A stretch of DNA of 64,000 nt from Mycobacterium sp. GA-1285 (GCF_001499905.1 NZ_LQIS01000010.1:62001-126000); one strand, 5' to 3'; positions 39,488 through 49,799 are shown, counted from the stretch's first letter. A program made the numbers and translations. The notes: generated from the sequence alone by a model not told the origin.

Positions 39488-39967
39488 GTGACGGAAAACG
39501 ACCAGAACTCTGGGACCGACCAGACGTCTGACGAAGTCACCGTGGAAACGACATCCGTCTTCCGCGCCGACTTCCTCAACGAACTGGACGCCCCGGCCAC
39601 GGCGGGCACCGAGGGCGCCGTTTCGGGGGTCGAGGGTCTGCCTGCCGGATCGGCGCTGCTGGTCGTCAAGCGTGGGCCGAACGCGGGTTCCCGGTTCCTG
39701 CTCGACCAGCCCACCACGTCGGCCGGTCGGCACCCCGACAGCGACATCTTCCTCGACGACGTCACGGTGAGCCGCCGGCACGCCGAATTCCGCCTCGAAG
39801 GCGGCGAGTTCCAGGTGGTCGATGTCGGCAGCCTCAACGGCACCTACGTCAACCGCGAACCGGTCGACTCCGCAGTGCTCGCCAACGGCGACGAGGTGCA
39901 GATCGGAAAGTTCCGCCTGGTGTTCCTCACCGGCCCGAAGAATGACGACAGCGGTCCAGGGAGCTAA
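39488..39967 (+). CDS. garA: FHA-domain regulator GarA
   Basis: 159 residues. The N-terminal phospho-switch reads VTVETTSVF, with Thr21 and Thr22 being the sites phosphorylated by PknG and PknB in mycobacteria. The FHA domain (about 55-140) shows GRHPDSDIFLDD, VSRRHAEF and GSLNGTYVN. Unphosphorylated GarA inhibits 2-oxoglutarate decarboxylase/KGD and NAD-glutamate dehydrogenase and activates glutamate synthase. The GTG start has AGGAG upstream; TACGGT at 39436-39441 may be the promoter -10. The MerR gene follows directly after the stop. Confidence 0.97.
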   Translation: MTENDQNSGTDQTSDEVTVETTSVFRADFLNELDAPATAGTEGAVSGVEGLPAGSALLVVKRGPNAGSRFLLDQPTTSAGRHPDSDIFLDDVTVSRRHAEFRLEGGEFQVVDVGSLNGTYVNREPVDSAVLANGDEVQIGKFRLVFLTGPKNDDSGPGS

Positions 39968-40705
39968 ATGACCGCACCCGACACTCCCGCGCTCACAGGG
40001 ATGTCGATCGGAGCGGTCCTCGATCTGCTGCGACCGGACTTCCCGGACGTGACCATTTCCAAGATCCGGTTCCTGGAGGCCGAAGGCCTGGTCACTCCCG
40101 AGCGCACCGCGTCGGGTTATCGGCGGTTCACCGCCTACGACTGCGCTCGTCTGCGGTTCATCCTCACCGCCCAGCGCGACCAGTACCTGCCGTTGAAGGT
40201 GATCAAGGCACAGCTCGACGCGCAACCCGACGGCGAGCTGCCGCAGAACGGATCCGCGTACGGCGTACCGCGTTTGGTGCCGGTTCCCGCGCAGGGTGCC
40301 GACAGCCCTGCGGGCGCGGCGACGGCGGCGACGCAGGTGCGGCTGTCCCGGGAGGACCTGCTTGCCCGCTCGGGTGTCGGAGAAGAACTGCTGAACGCGC
40401 TGGTGAAGGCCGGGATCATCACTGCGGGCCGGACCGGATTCTTCGACGAGCATTCCGTGGTGATCGCCCAGTGTGCGCGCGCACTGGCGGACTACGGTGT
40501 CGAACCCCGGCATCTGCGGGCGTTCCGGTCGGCGGCCGATCGGCAATCCGACCTGATCGCCCAGATCGCCGGGCCGATCGTCAAGGCCGACAAGGCGGGT
40601 GCCCGCGACCGCGCCGACGACCTGGCGCGTGAAGTGGCGGCCCTGGCGATCACCTTGCACACGTCGCTGATCAAGTCGGCTGTGCGCGACGTACTGGATC
40701 GCTGA
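39968..40705 (+). CDS. MerR-family regulator (Rv1828-like)
   Basis: 245 residues. The N-terminal winged helix-turn-helix ([43 protein letters not shown]) is followed by a linker rich in Ala/Pro and a C-terminal effector-like domain, including [20 protein letters not shown]. It begins immediately after the GarA stop (TAAATG), so the two are coupled. The M. tuberculosis orthologue is a transcriptional regulator whose effector I cannot state. Only two Cys, not a metal-site pattern. Confidence 0.9.
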   Translation: MTAPDTPALTGMSIGAVLDLLRPDFPDVTISKIRFLEAEGLVTPERTASGYRRFTAYDCARLRFILTAQRDQYLPLKVIKAQLDAQPDGELPQNGSAYGVPRLVPVPAQGADSPAGAATAATQVRLSREDLLARSGVGEELLNALVKAGIITAGRTGFFDEHSVVIAQCARALADYGVEPRHLRAFRSAADRQSDLIAQIAGPIVKADKAGARDRADDLAREVAALAITLHTSLIKSAVRDVLDR

Positions 40706-40722
40706 GGATTAGACTCGGAGCG

Positions 40723-40773
40723 ATGGCTTACAGGCTCGCTTCTTCGGTGCGGAGGGCAGACACAGATGGGTGA
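40723..40773 (+). CDS. Possible leaderless 16-codon upstream ORF
   Basis: A TAGACT -10 hexamer (40710-40715) is followed by 7 nt and an ATG that encodes MAYRLASSVRRADTDG. The TGA overlaps codons 2-3 of the DUF151 gene in another frame. The geometry is that of mycobacterial leaderless mini-ORFs that couple to the downstream gene. The peptide itself has no recognisable character. Confidence 0.4.
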   Translation: MAYRLASSVRRADTDG

Positions 40774-41260
40774 GGTTCGTGTGGTCGGCATTCGCGTGGA
40801 GCAGCCGCAGAACCAGCCGGTCCTGCTGCTGAGGGAGTCCAACGGTGACCGGTATCTGCCCATCTGGATCGGGCAGTCAGAGGCGGCGGCGATCGCGCTC
40901 GAACAGCAGGGCGTCGAGCCGGCCCGGCCGCTGACCCATGACCTGATCCGGGATGTGATTGCCGCACTTGGTCATTCGCTCAAGGAAGTGCGCATCGTCG
41001 ACCTGCAGGAGGGCACCTTCTACGCCGACCTGATCTTCGATCGCGACATCAAGGTCTCGGCCCGCCCGTCGGATTCCGTGGCGATCGCGCTGCGGGTCGG
41101 TGTACCGATCTACGTCGAAGAAGCGGTGCTTGCAGAGGCCGGGCTGATCATTCCCGACGAGAACGACGACGAAGCGGCGGGCGCGGTGCGCGAGGACGAG
41201 GTCGAGAAGTTCAAGGAGTTCCTCGACAGCGTCTCACCGGACGACTTCAAGGCGACCTAG
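40766..41260 (+). CDS. Bifunctional nuclease-family (DUF151) protein (Rv1829-like)
   Basis: 164 residues with the DUF151 core: VLLLRESNGDRYLPIWIGQS near residue 20, LGHSLKEVRIVDLQEGTFYA, and ARPSDSVAIALRVGVPIYV near 110. The C-terminus is acidic (DENDDEAAG, EDEVEKFKEFLD). Plant and archaeal members have nuclease activity, but the role in mycobacteria is unknown. It is always next to the MerR pair here and in M. tuberculosis. GGAGG lies 11 nt before the ATG; the mini-ORF upstream may set its translation. Confidence 0.88.
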   Translation: MGEVRVVGIRVEQPQNQPVLLLRESNGDRYLPIWIGQSEAAAIALEQQGVEPARPLTHDLIRDVIAALGHSLKEVRIVDLQEGTFYADLIFDRDIKVSARPSDSVAIALRVGVPIYVEEAVLAEAGLIIPDENDDEAAGAVREDEVEKFKEFLDSVSPDDFKAT

Positions 41261-41494
41261 CTCCATCGACGCGGCGCCGGCGCCCTGCGGATTTGTCACG
41301 GAAGCGTCTCGTCGCTTCGACACGCGGCGCAAGGGTTTCCCCATCGGCGAATCGGGCAGCCATACTCTGAGGGCCGGACCGCTGATGGGCAGTCCACGGA
41401 CGACGAGAAGCGTATGCTCGACACACTCGGGCTTGGCAAATGTGTGCCCACGTAGGTCACAGACGCAGGTTCGATCGGCGAGAGGAATCGACTA

Positions 41495-42130
41495 GTGGGA
41501 GACACGCCACGTCAGGAGCAGCTGGACCTCACTTCTGCTAGCGGCCCCGCGGATTCGGAACCGACCACCCCCTCGGAACCGGCAGGAGAACCGGTGCAGG
41601 CGGGCCTGTTCCCCGACGACTCGGTTCCCGACGAGCTCGTCGGTTACCGGGGACCGAGCGCCTGCCAGATCGCCGGCATCACCTACCGCCAGCTCGATTA
41701 CTGGGCACGTACCTCGCTGGTCGTGCCGTCCATCCGAAGCGCGGCCGGCTCCGGCAGTCAGCGGCTGTACTCGTTCAAAGACATCCTGGTCCTCAAAATC
41801 GTCAAGCGCCTTCTCGACACCGGCATCTCGCTGCACAACATCCGCGTCGCCGTCGACCATCTGCGCCAGCGTGGAGTCCGCGATCTGGCCAACATCACGC
41901 TGTTCTCCGATGGGACCACGGTCTATGAGTGCACGTCGGCCGAAGAGGTCGTCGACCTGCTCCAGGGCGGTCAGGGCGTGTTCGGCATCGCCGTTTCGGG
42001 CGCCATGCGGGAATTGACCGGCGCGATCGCCGATTTCCCGGGCGAGCGTGCCGACGGCGGCGAGTCGATCGCGGCCCCCGAGGACGAGTTGGCTTCGCGT
42101 CGCAAGCACCGCGACCGCAAGATCGGCTGA
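41495..42130 (+). CDS. MerR-family regulator (Rv1830-like)
   Basis: 211 residues. A disordered Ser/Thr/Pro-rich N-terminus of about 45 residues precedes the MerR HTH (SACQIAGITYRQLDYWARTS, SGSQRLYSFKDILVLKIVKR). The C-terminus is helical and ends in a basic tail (ASRRKHRDRKIG). Mycobacterial orthologues have been linked to growth and antibiotic response. GTG with GAGAGG upstream. The 234-bp gap before it contains no gene. The glycine riboswitch begins 31 bases after its stop. Confidence 0.88.
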   Translation: MGDTPRQEQLDLTSASGPADSEPTTPSEPAGEPVQAGLFPDDSVPDELVGYRGPSACQIAGITYRQLDYWARTSLVVPSIRSAAGSGSQRLYSFKDILVLKIVKRLLDTGISLHNIRVAVDHLRQRGVRDLANITLFSDGTTVYECTSAEEVVDLLQGGQGVFGIAVSGAMRELTGAIADFPGERADGGESIAAPEDELASRRKHRDRKIG

Positions 42131-42160
42131 GTGCCGGTAAACTCGTCACCGCATCGCGCT

Positions 42161-42377
42161 TGTGCGGGAGAGTTTCGTGGCGGCCAGTCACGGACGCCGA
42201 AGGAGCAACACCTCTCCGTCAACCTCTCAGGCACCCGGACCGCACGAGACCCCGATGCCTCTGGAAAGCGGTGAGCTGGTCCGCGGGTTCGTCCCGGAGT
42301 CCGCTCGCCCGCCCATGGGGAAAGGCGTATCCCGCACCGTCGTGACCGCCGAATCTCTCAGGCACCCGCACCGGGTC
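42161..42377 (+). promoter_or_regulatory. Tandem glycine riboswitch
   Basis: Two glycine aptamers before gcvP. Aptamer 1 is closed by GTGCGG (42162-42167) with CCGCAC (42240-42245) and carries GGGAGAG, GCCGAAGGAGCAA and CCTCTCAGGCA. Aptamer 2 is closed by GACCC (42248-42252) with GGGTC (42373-42377) and carries CTCTGGAAAGC, GCCCATGGGGAAA and ATCTCTCAGGCA. Glycine binding normally switches on glycine-cleavage genes. TAAACT at 42138-42143 is a plausible -10 for a separate promoter. Confidence 0.92.
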
Positions 42378-42436
42378 GACGACAGAGGGGGAGGAACCCA
42401 GCGGTCCTCTGCTTGCACGCGTCTGGAGTAGCCCGA

Positions 42437-45283
42437 GTGTTCGATCACCATCAGCCCGATTTCGCCGACCGCCACATCGGACCGGATGCGGACGCCGTCG
42501 CCACGATGCTCAAGACGATCGGTGTCTGCTCGCTCGACGAACTCGCGGAGAAGGCGCTGCCGTCGGGCATCCTGGACCCGTTGACGGCCGACGGTCTGGC
42601 CCCGGGTCTCGACCGGCTGCCTCCGGCCGCCACCGAGGTGGAGGCGCTCGCCGAACTGCGCGCGCTCGCCGACGTGAACACCGTGGCCGTGTCGATGATC
42701 GGCCAGGGCTACTACGACACGTTGACCCCCCCGGTGTTGCTCCGCAACATCCTCGAGAACCCCGCCTGGTACACCGCCTACACCCCTTATCAGCCGGAGA
42801 TCAGTCAGGGTCGCCTCGAGGCCATGCTCAACTTTCAGACCATGGTGACCGATCTGACCGCCCTCGAGGTCGCCAACGCGTCCATGCTCGACGAGGGCAC
42901 GGCGGCCGCCGAGGCGATGACGCTGATGCACCGCGCAGTGCGCGGACCGTCGAACCGGCTGGCCGTCGACGCCGACCTGTACCGGCAGACCGCGGCCGTG
43001 CTCGCCACCCGGGCCGAGCCGCTCGGCATCGAGATCGTCACCGCCGATCTGACCCGGGGGCTGCCCGACGGCGAGTTCTTCGGCGTCGTCGCGCAACTGC
43101 CGGGGGCAGGCGGCGCCGTCGTGGACTGGAGCGAACTCGTCACGCAGGCCCACGATCGCGGCGCCCTGGTCGCGATCGGTGCGGACCTGCTGGCGTTGAC
43201 GCTGCTCACCCCGCCGGGCGAGATCGGGGCCGACATCGCGTTCGGGACCACCCAAAGATTCGGGGTGTCAATGGGATTCGGTGGGCCGCATGCCGGGTAT
43301 CTGGCCGTCCACGCCACGCACGCCCGGCAGCTGCCGGGCCGCCTGGTCGGGGTGTCGCTCGACGCCGACGGCGCGCCGGCGTACCGGCTGGCGTTGCAGA
43401 CCCGCGAACAGCACATCCGCCGCGACAAGGCCACGAGCAACATCTGCACCGCTCAGGTGCTCCTCGCGGTTATGGCCGCGATGTATGCCAGCTACCACGG
43501 GGCCGACGGCCTGACCGGGATCGCCCGCCGAGTGCACGAGCGGGCGCGGGCGGTGGCGGCAGGGTTGACGGCGGCCGGGGTGCAGATCGTGCACCGCTCG
43601 TTCTTCGACACCGTGCTGGCTCGGGTGCCGGGCCAGGCGGCTGCGGTGCGCGACACCGCCAAGGCGCGCGGCATCAACATCTGGCTGGTCGACGACGACC
43701 ACGTATCGGTGTCCTGCGACGAGGCGACCACCGCCGCACACGTCGAGGCGGTGCTGTCGGCTTTCGACGCCGCACCGGTCGACTCGCAGTTCGACGGCCC
43801 CCGCATCGCGACACGCACGTCGGAGTTCCTGTCCCATCCTGCGTTCACGCGGTACCGCACCGAAACCGAGATGATGCGTTACTTGCGGTCACTGGCCGAC
43901 AAGGATATCGCCTTGGACCGCAGCATGATTCCGCTCGGATCGTGCACGATGAAGCTCAACGCCGCCGCCGAGATGGAACCGATCACCTGGCCGGAGTTCG
44001 GCCGTCAGCATCCCTTCGCCCCGGCCGCCGACACTCCGGGACTGCGGAAGCTCATCGCGGACCTCGAGCAGTGGCTGGTCGACATCACCGGCTACGACGC
44101 GGTGTCGCTGCAGCCCAACGCCGGCTCGCAGGGTGAGTACGCCGGGCTGCTGGCGATCCAGGCGTATCACGCCGAGCGCGGTGAGCCCGACCGCAATATC
44201 TGTCTCATCCCGTCCAGCGCGCACGGCACCAATGCGGCCTCGGCGGCGCTGGCGGGCATGCGGGTTGTCGTGGTGGCGTGCCGAGCGAACGGCGACGTCG
44301 ACCTCGACGACCTGCGCGCGAAGGTGCGCGAGCACGCGGATCGGTTGTCCGCCTTGATGATCACGTACCCGTCGACACACGGGGTGTACGAGCACGACAT
44401 CGTCGACATCTGCGCGGCCGTCCACGACGCGGGCGGCCAAGTGTACGTCGACGGCGCCAACCTCAACGCGCTCGTCGGCTTGGCCCGGCCCGGTCGGTTC
44501 GGCGGCGACGTGAGCCACCTCAACCTGCACAAAACGTTCTGCATTCCACACGGCGGTGGCGGCCCCGGAGTCGGCCCCATCGCGGTGCGAGCGCACCTGG
44601 CGCCCTACCTGCCCGGCCACCCGCTCGCCGAGGAGCTTCCCGACAGGTACACCGTGTCGGCGGCGCCGTACGGATCAGCGTCGATCCTGCCGATCAGCTG
44701 GGCCTACATCCGGATGATGGGCGCAGTCGGATTGCGCGCCGCGTCGCTGACCGCCATCGCGTCGGCCAACTACATCGCCCGCCGCCTCGACGAGTACTAC
44801 CCGGTGCTCTACACCGGCGAGAACGGCATGGTCGCCCACGAGTGCATCCTCGACCTGCGCACCATCACCAAGCGGACCGGCGTGACCGTCGACGACGTGG
44901 CGAAACGATTGGCGGACTACGGTTTTCACGCACCGACCATGAGCTTTCCGGTGGCGGGCACGCTGATGGTCGAGCCGACCGAAAGTGAGAGCCTCGCCGA
45001 GGTCGACGCGTTCTGCGAGGCGATGATCGCGATTCGCGGTGAGATCGACAAGGTCGGCGACGGCACCTGGCCCGTGGATGACAACCCCCTGCGCAACGCA
45101 CCCCACACCGCCGAGTGCCTGCTGGTGGACGACTGGAACCACGCCTACACCCGCGAGCAGGCGGCCTATCCGCTGGGCAAGAACTTCCGGCCCAAGGTGT
45201 GGCCGCCGGTGCGTCGCGTCGACGGTGCGTACGGCGACCGCAACCTGGTGTGCTCGTGCCCGCCGGTCGAGGCCTTCGCGTGA
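42437..45283 (+). CDS. gcvP: Glycine dehydrogenase (decarboxylating), P protein
   Basis: 948-residue fused-type P protein (both halves in one chain). It decarboxylates glycine and loads aminomethyl onto GcvH; in mycobacteria it is also discussed as running toward glyoxylate amination. The PLP lysine is Lys699 in [17 protein letters not shown]. The N-terminal signature FADRHIGPD follows the start. GTG with GGAG 8 nt upstream was chosen; a TTG 24 bases earlier and a GTG 9 bases earlier are alternatives. Expression should follow glycine through the upstream riboswitch. Confidence 0.97.
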   Translation: MFDHHQPDFADRHIGPDADAVATMLKTIGVCSLDELAEKALPSGILDPLTADGLAPGLDRLPPAATEVEALAELRALADVNTVAVSMIGQGYYDTLTPPVLLRNILENPAWYTAYTPYQPEISQGRLEAMLNFQTMVTDLTALEVANASMLDEGTAAAEAMTLMHRAVRGPSNRLAVDADLYRQTAAVLATRAEPLGIEIVTADLTRGLPDGEFFGVVAQLPGAGGAVVDWSELVTQAHDRGALVAIGADLLALTLLTPPGEIGADIAFGTTQRFGVSMGFGGPHAGYLAVHATHARQLPGRLVGVSLDADGAPAYRLALQTREQHIRRDKATSNICTAQVLLAVMAAMYASYHGADGLTGIARRVHERARAVAAGLTAAGVQIVHRSFFDTVLARVPGQAAAVRDTAKARGINIWLVDDDHVSVSCDEATTAAHVEAVLSAFDAAPVDSQFDGPRIATRTSEFLSHPAFTRYRTETEMMRYLRSLADKDIALDRSMIPLGSCTMKLNAAAEMEPITWPEFGRQHPFAPAADTPGLRKLIADLEQWLVDITGYDAVSLQPNAGSQGEYAGLLAIQAYHAERGEPDRNICLIPSSAHGTNAASAALAGMRVVVVACRANGDVDLDDLRAKVREHADRLSALMITYPSTHGVYEHDIVDICAAVHDAGGQVYVDGANLNALVGLARPGRFGGDVSHLNLHKTFCIPHGGGGPGVGPIAVRAHLAPYLPGHPLAEELPDRYTVSAAPYGSASILPISWAYIRMMGAVGLRAASLTAIASANYIARRLDEYYPVLYTGENGMVAHECILDLRTITKRTGVTVDDVAKRLADYGFHAPTMSFPVAGTLMVEPTESESLAEVDAFCEAMIAIRGEIDKVGDGTWPVDDNPLRNAPHTAECLLVDDWNHAYTREQAAYPLGKNFRPKVWPPVRRVDGAYGDRNLVCSCPPVEAFA

Positions 45284-45305
45284 CGGACGCCCGCCCGATT
45301 GCCGG

Positions 45306-45362
45306 CGAACGTGGGTTACCCGCACGCCAAACCGCAATAAGTGTGCCGGTAACCCACGTTCG
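45306..45362. terminator. 15-bp inverted repeat between convergent gcvP and VWA gene
   Basis: CGAACGTGGGTTACC (45306-45320) and GGTAACCCACGTTCG (45348-45362) pair perfectly around 27 bases that contain a further short GCAC/GTGC pairing. Its place between two converging 3' ends suggests a bidirectional terminator. No T-run follows. Confidence 0.6.
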
Positions 45363-45416
45363 GCGGATAGCGCGGCAGGCTGACCTCTGGGCTTTCTGCG
45401 TGAGTCGGCTGAACCG

Positions 45417-47465
45417 CTAACCGAGGAAGTTCGCGATCGCGGCCGTCAGCTCGGGGGAGTCGGAGCTGGCGAGGTTCTGGTAGCTGCCGCCGCTGATCTC
45501 GGCCACGGCCTCCCACGTCGCACGGTCGGAGTCGGATCCGAAGTCGATGACGTTGACGGCCACCGGCCTCGCCTCGTCGAACGCACCCCGGATGTACTGC
45601 TGCAGCCCTTCCCCGTCGAGGGTCTGGTCTGTGTGCGGCCCGGTGGTGATCACGAGAATCGAATTCTTCTGTCCCTGACGAAAGTTCGCCATCGCTTCGG
45701 TGTAGACCAGTCGCAGCGTGGTGAACGAGACCGCGCCCCCTCCGGAGGCGGACTGGTCATCCAGTGCCGACGTCAAGGCCGCCGAGCGCGGCTGGCCGTC
45801 GACTTGATCGCTCAGCGGTCCGGTGCTCACCTCCGAACGGCCGGCGGTGCCGTCGAACGTCCACAGTCCCACCGCCGACGAAGCCGGCAACGCCTGCAAC
45901 CGGGCGTTGAGCGCGGCAACGACGTTCTCGAGCCTGGTCTGCCCGCCTTCGTCGGTGGGCATCGACTGGTCGAGCATGATCGTCACCGCCGGGTTGGCGA
46001 CCGGGGCGGTCAGGGTGTCGGCCAACAGCGCGCGTGTCTGGTTGTCGCCCACCGTGAGTGGGGCCGGCAGCGGCCCGAAGTCCACGACGTCGCTGTCCGG
46101 CGACGTCCCGTCCTGGGTGCGGAAACCGGCCTTGGCCAGTTCCGCGAGCTGTTCGGGTTTACGCATGAACCGGGCGAATTCGCTGGCGGCACTCTTCTGT
46201 TCCTGCGATAGCCAATCGCCCGACAGCAACACGGTCGGGTAGTCGGCAATCGCCGCCGGGCCCGGCGGCAGCCATGCCGAGACAACGCCGGCGGCGTTCT
46301 GCAATCCGGTGCTGCGCTGATACAGCTGTTGTTCGGTGATCGCGACGGCGTGCACCGGGGCCGCGGCCGGATCAGGCGCGTTGACCAGCGCGTCGAACGC
46401 CGTCGAGGTCGTCTTGTCGGCCAGCTTCGGTTGACCCGCCACCACCGTGTTCACCGCCCGCGTGCCGTCGCTGGGCGGCGCACCGGCCGGTACCGAAGCC
46501 GCCGCAATCGCCTCCGCGGCGAGATACGACGCATCGCTGTCGCCGCTCAGCGGCAGCGACAGCCGAAGCGAACCCCAACCGGGCAGATTCAACGCGTCCA
46601 ACGACGACGGATTGCTCTGCAGCGCAGGCAGCGTCGACCAGTTCTGTTGTGCCAGCGCGCCCTTCAACTGCGGACGAACGGCAAGCACCACCGGCGACGT
46701 GGCCAGCGAGCGGCTGTCGATGATCGTCTGCGCACCCGACGATGCCTCGAGCCGGGCCGCAGACACCGAGCTGCCGGGAACCCACAGCGCGGGGCGATCA
46801 CCCAGCTCCCGCGGCCAGGCGCCGATGAAGCCGTTGACCACCTGGTCGGATTCGGCCGGTTTGACGCCGATCTTCACGCATTTGTCGGCCACCGGGGCGG
46901 CCGTCTCGTTGTACCGGTCGGCCAATGACCGGATCGGCTCTGCGACATTCGGGTCGGCCACCACCGCGACGGACAGCTCGCCGTCGACGCACCGCGCAGC
47001 GGCCTGATCGGTGCGGTCGGACAGGGCGTCACCGAAGAATCGCCACAGGATGACCGCGCCGACGAGCACCACGACCGCGACCAGGGCAACGATGACGCCG
47101 ACGCTGACACCGCGCCTGCCCGGGGTCACCGCCCGATGGCTACCGGTCCACTCGCCGCCCTCCCACTCGCCGCTGTGCTGCGGACCCGAGCGCGGCGGGA
47201 CTCCCGGCGGGGGAGTCGATCCAGCGGCGCCGGACTGCGGATAGTCCGGTTCGCGATCCAAATGATTGGGGTTTTCCGGACCATCCGCATAGTCGGGACG
47301 GTCGACATCGCCGTATTGCGAGCCATAACCCGCGTCATGACTTCCGGGCCCCGGTTCCGGACGGTCGCCGAGATAGCCGAAGCGTTCGGTCGAAGACTCG
47401 TCGTGCCGTTTGCCGAAACCCCTGCCTGCCGAATCGCCGGGATCCCGTTTGCTGTGCCTGCCCAC
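45417..47465 (-). CDS. Membrane-anchored VWA / solute-binding-like protein (Rv1836c-like)
   Basis: 682 residues. A cytoplasmic N-terminus of about 115 residues is rich in Gly, Asp, Pro and Tyr, then one membrane helix (about 119-142). Outside follows a substrate-binding-protein-like region (about 155-460) and a C-terminal von Willebrand A domain (about 490-682). The MIDAS motif is degenerate: TIMLDQSMPTDEGG has D-x-S but Pro in place of the second Ser. GTG start with GAGGGCGGAA upstream. It follows glcB by 37 bases on the same strand, as in M. tuberculosis. Function unknown, probably envelope adhesion or assembly. Confidence 0.88.
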   Translation of the reverse strand: MGRHSKRDPGDSAGRGFGKRHDESSTERFGYLGDRPEPGPGSHDAGYGSQYGDVDRPDYADGPENPNHLDREPDYPQSGAAGSTPPPGVPPRSGPQHSGEWEGGEWTGSHRAVTPGRRGVSVGVIVALVAVVVLVGAVILWRFFGDALSDRTDQAAARCVDGELSVAVVADPNVAEPIRSLADRYNETAAPVADKCVKIGVKPAESDQVVNGFIGAWPRELGDRPALWVPGSSVSAARLEASSGAQTIIDSRSLATSPVVLAVRPQLKGALAQQNWSTLPALQSNPSSLDALNLPGWGSLRLSLPLSGDSDASYLAAEAIAAASVPAGAPPSDGTRAVNTVVAGQPKLADKTTSTAFDALVNAPDPAAAPVHAVAITEQQLYQRSTGLQNAAGVVSAWLPPGPAAIADYPTVLLSGDWLSQEQKSAASEFARFMRKPEQLAELAKAGFRTQDGTSPDSDVVDFGPLPAPLTVGDNQTRALLADTLTAPVANPAVTIMLDQSMPTDEGGQTRLENVVAALNARLQALPASSAVGLWTFDGTAGRSEVSTGPLSDQVDGQPRSAALTSALDDQSASGGGAVSFTTLRLVYTEAMANFRQGQKNSILVITTGPHTDQTLDGEGLQQYIRGAFDEARPVAVNVIDFGSDSDRATWEAVAEISGGSYQNLASSDSPELTAAIANFLG

Positions 47466-47502
47466 TTCCGCCCTCTACCTGCGACGCCGACCAGTCACCA
47501 GA

Positions 47503-49734
47503 TCACGCACCGCCGTGTGCGGCCTTGTATTCGCGGCGGCGGCGATGCAGGATCGGCTCGGTGTAGCCGTTCGGTTGTTCGCCGCCAGACAGGATCAACT
47601 CCTGCGCGGCCTGGAACGCGATGTTGTGGTCCGGATCCGTTGCCATCGGCTTGAATTCGGGGTCCTGCTCGTTCTGCTTGTCGACGATGGCGGCCATCCG
47701 CTTGAGACTGGCCACCACGTCGTCGGGAGTGATGACGCCGTGACGCAACCAATTAGCCAGCAGCTGACTCGAAATACGCAGCGTCGCACGGTCTTCCATC
47801 AGTGCGACGTTGTGGATGTCGGGCACCTTCGAGCAACCGACGCCGGCGTCGATCCAGCGCACCACGTAGCCGAGAATCGACTGACAGTTGTTGTCGACCT
47901 CTTCGCGGATCTCCTCGGGTGCCCAGGCGAGTTCCTTGGCCAGCGGCACGGCCAACAACTGCTCGACGCTGGTGCGCTTCGCACCTTCGAGTTCCTTGTG
48001 CACCGCGTAGACATCGACCTCGTGGTAGTGCATGGCGTGCAGCGTGGCCGCGGTCGGCGAGGGCACCCACGCGGTGGTGGCGCCGGCCTTGGGCTGGCCG
48101 ATCTTCTGCTCGACCATGTCGGCCATCAGGTCGGTCATCGCCCACATGCCCTTGCCGATCTGGGCCTTGCCGGAGAAACCGGTCGCCAGCCCGATGTCGA
48201 CGTTCTGATCCTCGTAGGCCTGGATCCACTGGGTGCTCTTCATCGCGCCCTTCCGGATCATCGGCCCCGCTTCCATCGAGGTGTGGATCTCGTCGCCGGT
48301 GCGATCGAGGAAGCCGGTGTTGATGAACACCACCCGGTCGGCTGCGGCCTTGATGCAGGCCTTGAGGTTGACGGTGGTGCGGCGCTCCTCGTCCATGATG
48401 CCGACCTTGAGGGTGTTGGCGGGCAACCCGAGCACGTCCTCGACGCGGCTGAACAACTCGACGGTGTAGGCGACCTCGTCGGGACCGTGCATCTTGGGCT
48501 TGACGATGTACACCGAGCCGGTCCTGCTGTTGACCAGCGGGCCGTTGCCGTCCCCGGACTTCAGGCCGTGGATCGCGATGAGGCTGGTGAACAGCGCGTC
48601 CTGGATGCCCTCGAAGACCTCGACTTCCTCGCCGTTGCCGTCGGTCCTGACGATCGCGTCGTTGGTCATCAGGTGACCGACGTTGCGCACGAACAGCAGG
48701 CTGCGGCCCGGAAGTGTCAGCTCGCCAGGGCCATCGGGACCCGGATTCGGCCGAGTGTAGGTGCGGTCCTCGTTGAGCTTGCGGGTGAAGGTCTTGCCGC
48801 CCTTGGTCACCTCTTCGGTGAGGTCACCGCGGTTGAGGCCCAGCCAATTCCGGTACCCGAGCACCTTGTCGGCGGCGTCGACGGCCGCGACCGAGTCCTC
48901 GAAGTCCATGATCGTGGTGACCGCGGATTCCAGGACGACGTCCTTGATGCCCGCGGCGTCGGTCGAGCCGACGGGCGACTCCGGGTCGACGAGAATCTCG
49001 ACGTGTAATCCGTTGTTGCGCAACAGCACCGACCACTGCGGCGAGCCGAGCTCGCCGGTGTAGCCGACGAACTGCTCGGGCGCGGCCAGCCCGACCGAGT
49101 TGCCGTCGCCCAGATCGACGAGCAGCTGACCAGCGCCATCTGCCATGTCGATGCGCAGGCCGGTGGCCTCGCTCCAGGCGCCGGAGGCCAACGGCGCTGC
49201 GCCGTCGAGGAATCGGCGGGCGTAGGCGATGACCTTGTCGCCGCGTACTCGGTTGTAACTGTCGCCCTTCTCCGCGCCGTCGTCCTCGGAGATGACGTCG
49301 GTGCCGTAGAGCGCGTCGTAGAGCGAACCCCACCGGGCGTTCGCGGCGTTCAGCGCGAAACGGGCGTTGAGGATCGGCACCACCAGTTGGGGTCCGGCGG
49401 TTGTGGTGATCTCGTCGTCGACGCCCGCGGTCGTGATCGTGAAGTCGTCGGGCTCGGGCAGCAGGTAGCCGATCTCGGTGAGGAACGCCTTGTACGCGTC
49501 ATGGTCGAGCGGCTCGATGACCCGCTGGCGGTGCCACTTGTCGATGCGGGCCTGCAGATCGTCCCGCTTGGCCAGCAATTCCTCGTTCTTGGGCGTCAGA
49601 TCGGCGACGACCTTGTCCACCCCGGACCAGAAGGTGTCGGGGTCGATGTCGGTGCCGGGCAACGCCTCGTTGTTGATGAAGTCGTACAGCACCCGGGCCA
49701 CGCGCAGGTTTCCCACCGTCACGCGATCGGTCAT
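47503..49734 (-). CDS. glcB: Malate synthase G
   Basis: 743-residue monomeric malate synthase G, which condenses glyoxylate and acetyl-CoA to malate in the glyoxylate shunt and detoxifies glyoxylate. [19 protein letters not shown] at the start and [17 protein letters not shown] at the end match the mycobacterial enzyme. Conserved segments [28 protein letters not shown] ([12 protein letters not shown]) and [10 protein letters not shown] are present. Of two adjacent ATGs the second was chosen for spacing from AGGAGG. A palindrome lies 28-41 bases upstream. Confidence 0.97.
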   Translation of the reverse strand: MTDRVTVGNLRVARVLYDFINNEALPGTDIDPDTFWSGVDKVVADLTPKNEELLAKRDDLQARIDKWHRQRVIEPLDHDAYKAFLTEIGYLLPEPDDFTITTAGVDDEITTTAGPQLVVPILNARFALNAANARWGSLYDALYGTDVISEDDGAEKGDSYNRVRGDKVIAYARRFLDGAAPLASGAWSEATGLRIDMADGAGQLLVDLGDGNSVGLAAPEQFVGYTGELGSPQWSVLLRNNGLHVEILVDPESPVGSTDAAGIKDVVLESAVTTIMDFEDSVAAVDAADKVLGYRNWLGLNRGDLTEEVTKGGKTFTRKLNEDRTYTRPNPGPDGPGELTLPGRSLLFVRNVGHLMTNDAIVRTDGNGEEVEVFEGIQDALFTSLIAIHGLKSGDGNGPLVNSRTGSVYIVKPKMHGPDEVAYTVELFSRVEDVLGLPANTLKVGIMDEERRTTVNLKACIKAAADRVVFINTGFLDRTGDEIHTSMEAGPMIRKGAMKSTQWIQAYEDQNVDIGLATGFSGKAQIGKGMWAMTDLMADMVEQKIGQPKAGATTAWVPSPTAATLHAMHYHEVDVYAVHKELEGAKRTSVEQLLAVPLAKELAWAPEEIREEVDNNCQSILGYVVRWIDAGVGCSKVPDIHNVALMEDRATLRISSQLLANWLRHGVITPDDVVASLKRMAAIVDKQNEQDPEFKPMATDPDHNIAFQAAQELILSGGEQPNGYTEPILHRRRREYKAAHGGA

Positions 49735-49761
49735 CATTCCTCCTAGAACTGTCGTCCCAGC

Positions 49762-49775
49762 TTACCCAGGGGTAA
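49762..49775. promoter_or_regulatory. Palindrome TTACCC-AG-GGGTAA before glcB
   Basis: Perfect 6-bp arms around a 2-bp centre, 28 bases upstream of the glcB start codon on the minus strand and 25 bases beyond the end of the next gene's region. It could be an operator for a carbon-source regulator. The regulator is not known from this sequence. Confidence 0.35.
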
Positions 49776-49799
49776 CCAGGCTCATCCGCGACCGGCAGG

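Noticed and set aside
47410..49008. 532-codon plus-strand frame opposite glcB
   Set aside because: Antisense to malate synthase. Val/Asp/His-rich composition is the usual reflection of a coding strand.
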